A stretch of DNA of 18,856 bases from Alphaproteobacteria bacterium (GTDB lineage Bacteria > Pseudomonadota > Alphaproteobacteria > RUG11792): NCBI GenBank assembly GCA_017450545.1, contig JAFSTL010000007.1, forward strand, positions 1-18,856, read 5' to 3'. Made by a program: the position numbers and the translations under genes. The notes under the pieces were generated by a model, which searched no databases, was not told where the DNA came from, and saw only the letters and a program-made list of their open reading frames with translations. Shown piece after piece: positions 13,426 to 18,856 of the stretch (positions are counted from its first letter, which is position 1; each line of letters opens with the position of its first letter).

Positions 13426-14337
13426 ATGAGAATTGGCATGAGTAATAAAAAGTTTGTAATTTTTCCTTTATTGTTGTCATCCTTAAACGCAATGCAACAG
13501 GGTAACCAAGTTCAGGTTTATCCAGCAAATGCAGGTGAGGCTGTGCATACCGAACAACCAGGAAATACCGGAATAACTGGAGATAACATACAAGTTGTTT
13601 CTCAAACGGCTGAAGGAAAATCAAACAATATCTTTCTCGGATACTATGCAAAGCAGGGAAACGATTTTTCAATGTCAGTTTTTTATAACGAAAATGGGAA
13701 TTTGGTAAAGCGAAACATAAGTTATGACGATTTGCAAAAAACAGTGGTAATTTTCTTTGGCGATTGGTGCCCACATTGTCACAAATTTTTGACAGGTTTT
13801 GCAAAGGACATAAGCAAAATAACAGAAAAAGGTGTAAAGGTCATACTAATATGTGTACCGTCCGTAGAAAAGTTAAAGAACTGGCACGATCCAACGATAC
13901 AGGATTATAACACAACAATAAGTGGATTAAATTCTTGGGGAATAACTCCATCAACGAACGTAGAAATTGTTTTGCTAGGCGATAGAGTTGCCCTGTCGAA
14001 AGCCGGTGTTTCAGGACTGCCGGTTTTCATAGCTGTGAAACAAGCAAAGGAATATTTTCGTGGCGTTGGTTCCGCTGGAGTTGCAAAAATAAATTTATCT
14101 GATCCAAATATCCTAAAACAATTTTTAGACATATGGGATGACGATAAAAAAGATGAGACAAAAATAAGCAAGGAAAAGAAAATTAAGCAAAAGAATAAAA
14201 AGGAAAAGAAAGCGAGCAAATCAACAAAGAAACATGTCTCTGTGAAACGCACAAAAGAAGCGAAGATCGAGTCTCGCACAGCAACGGAGATGCTTAACAC
14301 TTCCGCTTGGAAATTGGATCTAAACAGAGTTTCATAG
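13426..14337 (+). CDS. Exported thioredoxin-fold protein with lysine-rich tail
   Basis: A signal peptide (NKKFVIFPLLLSSLNA, cleavage near residue 22) precedes a low-complexity linker and a thioredoxin-like domain at about 85-237. The redox motif is WCPHC (114-118) and the cis-proline loop is SGLPV (196-200), so it is probably a periplasmic disulfide reductase or oxidase of the TlpA/DsbE type; CPHC is also the DsbA motif. After residue 239 comes an unusual tail of about 45 residues, mostly lysine with Ser, Thr and Glu, and a short C-terminal end. The gene begins only 18 bases after the tRNA and ends 20 bases before mrdA, so it is probably transcribed with both. An alternative start at 13438 (MSNKK) would give a more typical signal peptide. 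Its substrate is unknown. Confidence 0.87.
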   Translation: MRIGMSNKKFVIFPLLLSSLNAMQQGNQVQVYPANAGEAVHTEQPGNTGITGDNIQVVSQTAEGKSNNIFLGYYAKQGNDFSMSVFYNENGNLVKRNISYDDLQKTVVIFFGDWCPHCHKFLTGFAKDISKITEKGVKVILICVPSVEKLKNWHDPTIQDYNTTISGLNSWGITPSTNVEIVLLGDRVALSKAGVSGLPVFIAVKQAKEYFRGVGSAGVAKINLSDPNILKQFLDIWDDDKKDETKISKEKKIKQKNKKEKKASKSTKKHVSVKRTKEAKIESRTATEMLNTSAWKLDLNRVS

Positions 14338-14357
14338 GATTGAAACAGCCATAATTC

Positions 14358-16187
14358 ATGAGTAATAGAAGGGAAGACAGGCGTGTTTTTATCTCGCGAA
14401 TTGCATTATTTTCGTTGATGCAACTGGGACTAGGTTTGCTTGTAGTTGCAAGATTGGCGTATCTGCAAATATATCAATCATCTAAGTATACCCTTTTATC
14501 TGACCGCAATCGTATTGTTACAAGGCAAATTTTGCCCTGTCGCGGCAGGATACTGGACGCAGCAGGAAAAGTGTTGGCGACGAACCAGAGAACATACTCG
14601 GTCGTTCTGGACCTGTGCGAAATTTCCAAGGAGAAACGTTCTGAAACAATATCATATTTAATTGCAAATCATGACTTAAAAGATGATGTTATAAATAGGT
14701 TAAATAATTTACCAAGCATAGTAACGAATATCAATAGGTATATCTTATTACAAGATGATTTAAGCTGGCGAGAATTGTCGCAATACTATATAACCTCCTC
14801 CAAAATTCCTGGAATAGTTATAGAACGACACACAACTCGACAATACATGTTTCCAGTGGAATGTTCACATACCATTGGCTACACCGGTGCTCCGACGTAT
14901 GATGACCTTGCCAACAGCGATAATCGTGCTCTATCCGTCCCAACCGCGAGGATAGGAAAAACTTGCATAGAAAAACAATATAACGACGAGCTATTCGGGA
15001 AATCTGGGATAAAACATATTGAAGTAAATTCACGCAGACAATTTGTTCGGAATATAAATGAAATAGATGCGGTGCCGGGAAAAGATGTTGAATTGACAAT
15101 AAATCTCGATTTACAACTCGAAGTTTATCAACTATTAAAACAACATGAGAGTGCATCTTGCGTTGTTATTGATGTTGATACTGGTGCAGTTCTTGCTATG
15201 GTCTCCTATCCTGGTTATGATATAAATATATTCAAACGAAGAATAGCTAAAGAGGAGTTACAACAGATATATGAAAATCCCTATAATCCAATGATTAATA
15301 AGGTCATAAGTGGACAATATCCGCCTGGATCTGTTTTTAAAATGATAACCGCGTTAGCGGCTTTGAAAAAAGGGATTATTGATAAAAATACTCGCTTTAA
15401 TTGCACAGGTTGTTACAATCTCGGAAAACGTAAATTTCATTGCTGGAAATGGAAAAGCGGAGGGCACGGTTTGATTAACTTGGAAGACGCTATAGCTAAG
15501 TCGTGTGATGTTTATTTCTATAACATTGCCAAAATGCTTTCTCCTGATGAAATTGCGGAAGTTGCTCGTGATTTCGGACTGGGCGCCATAACTGGAATAG
15601 ATATGCCAAACGAGAAGCCCGGACTTATCCCAACGAAGTCGTGGAAAAAGTCAAAAAAGCATCGAACGTGGACAACTGGCGACACCTTAAACATGGCTAT
15701 TGGTCAAGGATTTGTTTTGGCAACACCATTGCAACTGGCACAAATGATGGCTATGTTAGTTAATGGACAAAAGCGAATTACACCGCATATGAATAAAGCT
15801 TGTAAGCAACGAGATTTTTCGCATTTAAAGTATGACTCTCGCCACATACAACTTATATTTGATGGAATGAATGCTGTGGTAAACACATGGTATGGGACGG
15901 CGCATAATTCCGCTATTGATGATGACGAATTTATGTTTGGCGGGAAAACCGGTAGCTCACAGGTTTTTCACATAACCGAGACGCAGCGTCGAGCTGGCAA
16001 AACCACTTCGAATGATTATTGTAAAAAAGAACATGCAGTATTTGTTGGATATGCGCCTGTAGATAATCCTAAAGTGGTGATTTCTGTTTTGGTTGAACAC
16101 GGCGGAGGAGGGGCGCAAACGGCAGCGCCGCTGGCTCGAGATGTTCTCATCGCGACAAAACGATATATGCCTGAGTTATTTAAATAA
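14358..16187 (+). CDS. mrdA: Penicillin-binding protein 2, peptidoglycan transpeptidase
   Basis: This is a class B penicillin-binding protein that cross-links peptidoglycan in the elongation machinery with RodA and MreB. One N-terminal helix (about 13-37) anchors it in the inner membrane. The pedestal domain (about 55-240) includes RGRILD (62-67). The transpeptidase has the active serine S325 in SVFK, SCD (382-384) as the second motif, as in other PBP2 proteins, and KTGS (530-533). The cysteine-bearing stretch CTGCYNLGKRKFHCWK (349-364) has the cysteines and HCW expected in many PBP2 proteins. The length of 609 aa is normal. rodA, its frequent neighbour, is absent. FtsI is the alternative, but the sequence around the motifs and the pedestal agree better with PBP2. 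Confidence 0.94.
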   Translation: MSNRREDRRVFISRIALFSLMQLGLGLLVVARLAYLQIYQSSKYTLLSDRNRIVTRQILPCRGRILDAAGKVLATNQRTYSVVLDLCEISKEKRSETISYLIANHDLKDDVINRLNNLPSIVTNINRYILLQDDLSWRELSQYYITSSKIPGIVIERHTTRQYMFPVECSHTIGYTGAPTYDDLANSDNRALSVPTARIGKTCIEKQYNDELFGKSGIKHIEVNSRRQFVRNINEIDAVPGKDVELTINLDLQLEVYQLLKQHESASCVVIDVDTGAVLAMVSYPGYDINIFKRRIAKEELQQIYENPYNPMINKVISGQYPPGSVFKMITALAALKKGIIDKNTRFNCTGCYNLGKRKFHCWKWKSGGHGLINLEDAIAKSCDVYFYNIAKMLSPDEIAEVARDFGLGAITGIDMPNEKPGLIPTKSWKKSKKHRTWTTGDTLNMAIGQGFVLATPLQLAQMMAMLVNGQKRITPHMNKACKQRDFSHLKYDSRHIQLIFDGMNAVVNTWYGTAHNSAIDDDEFMFGGKTGSSQVFHITETQRRAGKTTSNDYCKKEHAVFVGYAPVDNPKVVISVLVEHGGGGAQTAAPLARDVLIATKRYMPELFK

Positions 16188-16229
16188 AACACTATATTGC
16201 TATGTCGTATAGATACGTTATATTCAAAA

Positions 16230-16427
16230 CTATTTATTTTGCTCACACAGCATATCTATTTTGAGCTGAGCATTTTTTAGTTTCTCTTCACAGATTTTCT
16301 TCAGCTCGGTTCCGCGTTCAAATGCTTTTACGGCATCTTCCAAAGACATACGTCCCTCCTCAAGCTTTTTTATAATCCCTTCCAGCTCAACAACTGCTTG
16401 TTCAAAAGTCAATTCAGGCACAGACAA
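16230..16427 (-). CDS. xseB: Exodeoxyribonuclease VII small subunit
   Basis: This 65-aa helical protein has the family pattern FEQAVVELEGIIKKLEEG, then SLEDAVKAFERGTEL and a C-terminal helix. XseB binds several copies along XseA to form the nuclease that degrades single-stranded DNA to oligonucleotides. The start appears to be TTG (16427); GTG at 16421 is a possible alternative, and neither has a clear ribosome binding site. The upstream frame is closed by a TAA. xseA is not in the window. It is 33 bases downstream of the secretin gene on the same strand and convergent with mrdA. Confidence 0.93.
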   Translation of the reverse strand: MSVPELTFEQAVVELEGIIKKLEEGRMSLEDAVKAFERGTELKKICEEKLKNAQLKIDMLCEQNK

Positions 16428-16460
16428 ACCACAATCACAGCTACTAGTTTAATTCTAGCA

Positions 16461-18071
16461 TCAAAAAGGTCTTGGATCCACGACGAAACGTTGAAGTCTG
16501 ATATCTGCGGCTTTTTGATGTCGCTTTTTATTTGCTAACTTAACTTTTATCAAAATAACCAGCTCAATTATCTCATCTCCCATACCATGGGATGACACGG
16601 CTTCTCCAATTATCGGTTTGTCCCTGAGCCCGGGCAGACCTGTCTTATTTTTTGATGAACGAGACTCCATAAAACCGCCAAGCACTGCTATTTCGCCATC
16701 TTCTAACTTCAAGACCGAGGCAACTTCACGAACTTCAGTTACAGGAATTTTGGATTGTTCATATTCAGACTTATTACTACCAGAAGCTTTCATAGCTATA
16801 TCAACAGCAGGATCACTGACGTGCGTTGAAAGTCGCGTTAAAGTTGGGCGCAAAAACAAAGTTATTGTATTATTACTCATATCGATCGATGGTTGAACAA
16901 ACATAACCAATCCTATTGGAACCGTTTGTATATCGCTAGAAACAGAGACGTCCATTCTGTCACTAGTTGATGATGCGTATGTTTTATCATAGTTTAATTT
17001 AAAATATACGTGATTTTGTGCAACTTTCAAAACTGCAGCTTGATTATTCATCGCTGTAATTCTTGGATTAGATATAGTCCTGGTTGATCCAAATTCCTCC
17101 AGAAGCATTAAAACAGCACCTATATCGTTTTTGTTATGAGCATTCAATCTAGATGTTTTAAAGCTCACAACTCCGCCACTTGCCAAAGAACCAAGGCCAT
17201 TAGCAGAATTTGCGCCAAGCGAACCTGTAACACTTAACCTAGAGCCCAGAATGCCCCAATCTATACCCCGCCTGTATTCATTTTTCAATGTCACCTCGAT
17301 TATCTTTGCCTCAATCAAAACTTGGCTCATGACGGACGCTTTAACTTTCTCGATATATTCTTTAACACTACGTTGAAATTTCGAATTAGCAAATACTGTC
17401 ACAATTCCCGATTGCTTATTGACAGAATATCTAAATCCATTTTCCTTATTAGATTGCAGCATAACATCTAAAGCATTATTCAACTCTTCCCAGAAATCGC
17501 TCTTTGCCTTCACAACAACATTACTGTCACCTGCCTCAGTCTTCTTTTTTTTATCTTTTTCAGATGTCGATATTTCTGTTTCTATTGATATCTTATTTTC
17601 ACTATCACGAGAAAGATTAAGAAATTGGATATCATATACTTCAGAATACGGCTCGTCTGCAACAACTTTGACTATACCATTTTCGATAGTATATCGTAAA
17701 TTGACTTGATCACAAATTGCATCCAAAACTTCTATAAATGGCTTTTTTCGAGCCTGAAAAATCATCTTGGAATGGATTTTGGGCGTCATTTGAAAACTAA
17801 TATTCAATTTTTTTGCTGTTTCGCAAAGCACAGACGTTATAGAAACGTTTTCATTTATAATTAACGAAACATTTTGCTTCAAATTTTCTGGAATAACTGG
17901 TTGCTGCTTCTGTTCCGGCTCTTCCGTCACTTCTTCTTCATCATCAATCGGCGTCATCATTTTTTGAACGACATCATCGTTCATTTTTGAAGAAGTATAT
18001 TTATTTTCAACAAATTTATCACACCCAACTAAAGCTATAGAGATTATTAACAAACTCTTCGAAAACTTCAC
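16461..18071 (-). CDS. MshL/PilN-type lipoprotein secretin
   Basis: A secretin is a ring-shaped outer-membrane channel for type IV pilus or type II secretion systems. The start codon is GTG. The signal sequence ends in the lipobox LVGC, with C17 as the lipidated residue, followed by an acidic linker (40-56). A secretin/TonB short N domain is at about 67-137, then VYDIQFLNLSRD (145-156), then SDFWEELNNALD (191-202), which closely resembles MshL. The secretin core is from about 250, with IEAKIIEVTL (253-262), SNPRITAMNNQ (334-344), VREVASVLKLEDGEIAVLGG (447-466) and GLPGLRDKPIIG (478-489). After IIELVILIKV comes a tail ending in DPRPF, with a terminal aromatic as in many outer-membrane proteins. 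No other pilus gene is visible, and the family assignment between MshL, PilN and PilQ rests on memory of motifs. Confidence 0.9.
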   Translation of the reverse strand: MKFSKSLLIISIALVGCDKFVENKYTSSKMNDDVVQKMMTPIDDEEEVTEEPEQKQQPVIPENLKQNVSLIINENVSITSVLCETAKKLNISFQMTPKIHSKMIFQARKKPFIEVLDAICDQVNLRYTIENGIVKVVADEPYSEVYDIQFLNLSRDSENKISIETEISTSEKDKKKKTEAGDSNVVVKAKSDFWEELNNALDVMLQSNKENGFRYSVNKQSGIVTVFANSKFQRSVKEYIEKVKASVMSQVLIEAKIIEVTLKNEYRRGIDWGILGSRLSVTGSLGANSANGLGSLASGGVVSFKTSRLNAHNKNDIGAVLMLLEEFGSTRTISNPRITAMNNQAAVLKVAQNHVYFKLNYDKTYASSTSDRMDVSVSSDIQTVPIGLVMFVQPSIDMSNNTITLFLRPTLTRLSTHVSDPAVDIAMKASGSNKSEYEQSKIPVTEVREVASVLKLEDGEIAVLGGFMESRSSKNKTGLPGLRDKPIIGEAVSSHGMGDEIIELVILIKVKLANKKRHQKAADIRLQRFVVDPRPF

Positions 18072-18148
18072 TTGTCTATCTTATCATTAAGAGTTTCTTA
18101 GTAAAATTTTATTACAATGTTGCTGTTCTCATAAAGACGTGCGCAAAA

Positions 18149-18856
18149 ATGTCTGTTCATGCAATCTTTGATTGGTTATTTCCGAAAAAATGTTTAATTT
18201 GCGGAAACGAAATTTGTTCAGATTCAATCTTATGCCCCAAATGTTTTGCTAAAATTACTTTTATTGCTTATCCATTTTGTGAAATTTGTGGGAAAATGCT
18301 TGATAATTCTTATAATACTGTCGCCGACAACAAACTTTTATGTGAATCCTGCGAAAAGTATCATCGCTCTTTTGTTAAAGCAAGAGCACTGTTTCTGTAT
18401 GATGAAATTTCTAAATATGTAATTATGAAAATTAAAAAACATGCAGATAATACTGTTGCCAACACATGTTGCGAAATGTTGTTTTCTCGTTATTCGAATA
18501 TTTTTGCTCAAGCAGATTATATTGTTCCTGTCCCATCTCATTGGAGTCGAATTTTGAGACGAGGATATAACCCCGCAGATATCATATCCATTGAATTATC
18601 TAAAATTTCCAAAATCCCTGTGTTGAAAATTTTGAAGAGAAGTCGAAAAACCGAATACCAAAAAGGAAAAAGCACTCAGGAAAGATTTGAAAACCTTGAA
18701 AATGCTTTCTCGTATTCTGGTAAACAAAACTTATCAAGCAAAAATGTTATTTTAGTTGATGATGTCATGACAACAGGAGCAACACTACACGAATGCTCAA
18801 AAGCGCTTAAAACGCACTCCTGTGGCAGAATTTTTTGTATCACTATCGCAACGACA
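18149..18856 (+). CDS. comF: ComF-family phosphoribosyltransferase-like protein, 3' end cut
   Basis: The frame is open from the ATG at 18149 to the right edge (236 codons, no stop), so only the last residues are missing. The N terminus has paired cysteines (C15/C18, C29/C32, C44/C47, C65/C68), zinc-ribbon style. Next are VPVPSHWSRILRRGYNPA (about 126-143) and the phosphoribosyltransferase loop ILVDDVMTTGAT (201-212), both hallmarks of the ComF/GntX family. ComF is needed for natural transformation in several bacteria, where it probably acts with the ATPase ComFA or DprA on incoming DNA; the biochemical reaction is not established. There is no clear Shine-Dalgarno sequence. It is divergent from the secretin, 77 bases apart. 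Confidence 0.93.
   Translation, partial: MSVHAIFDWLFPKKCLICGNEICSDSILCPKCFAKITFIAYPFCEICGKMLDNSYNTVADNKLLCESCEKYHRSFVKARALFLYDEISKYVIMKIKKHADNTVANTCCEMLFSRYSNIFAQADYIVPVPSHWSRILRRGYNPADIISIELSKISKIPVLKILKRSRKTEYQKGKSTQERFENLENAFSYSGKQNLSSKNVILVDDVMTTGATLHECSKALKTHSCGRIFCITIATT

Noticed and set aside
16188..16229. CGTATAGATACG inverted repeat between mrdA and xseB
   Set aside because: Four-base stem with AT-rich surroundings and no T-run; too weak to call a terminator.

Overview
The window looks like an ordinary housekeeping stretch of chromosome from an AT-rich, probably host-associated alphaproteobacterium. A Holosporales- or Rickettsiales-like lineage is my inference from base composition (high AT judged by eye, not computed), the short intergenic regions, the scattered division and envelope genes outside their usual clusters, and the Alphaproteobacteria-style XRE helix-turn-helix. 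I saw no insertion sequence, phage gene, CRISPR array or rRNA. No wholly new multi-gene system is evident. The least conventional parts are an XRE/receiver fusion regulator with operator-like repeats, a truncated NuoA-like protein translated directly after ftsZ, a lipoprotein secretin divergent from comF, and two exported proteins I do not recognise.

Left part (1-5602): on the minus strand lie an exported protein of unknown function and a putative DUF4015-type glycoside hydrolase. On the plus strand, ffh (signal recognition particle GTPase) is followed by a second large exported protein of unknown function. Middle (5615-10363): a minus-strand run transcribed in the order plsY, xth, dxs, trkH (phospholipid acylation, abasic-site repair, isoprenoid precursor synthesis, potassium uptake). 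xth and dxs overlap by four bases. plsY has a near-consensus extended -10 promoter.

Divergent from plsY is ftsZ, whose stop codon abuts a small two-helix membrane protein with a NuoA-like YECGF motif. It is followed by competing hairpins and a perfect palindrome. Convergent to it is an XRE-HTH plus response-regulator-receiver fusion. Upstream of that gene is a cluster of ATCTAC/GTAGAT half-sites, then, on the plus strand, a tRNA-Arg(ACG). Only 18 bases after the tRNA a thioredoxin-fold exported protein begins, followed by PBP2 (mrdA), probably as one transcript.

Right part (16230-18856): xseB and an MshL-type lipoprotein secretin on the minus strand, and divergently comF, which is cut by the right edge. 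ComF and a pilus-type secretin side by side suggest, but do not prove, a DNA-uptake or type IV pilus function.

Translation signals are often weak. trkH and xseB appear to start with TTG, and the secretin with GTG. Apart from the stretch between plsY and ftsZ (about 290 bases) no intergenic region is long.
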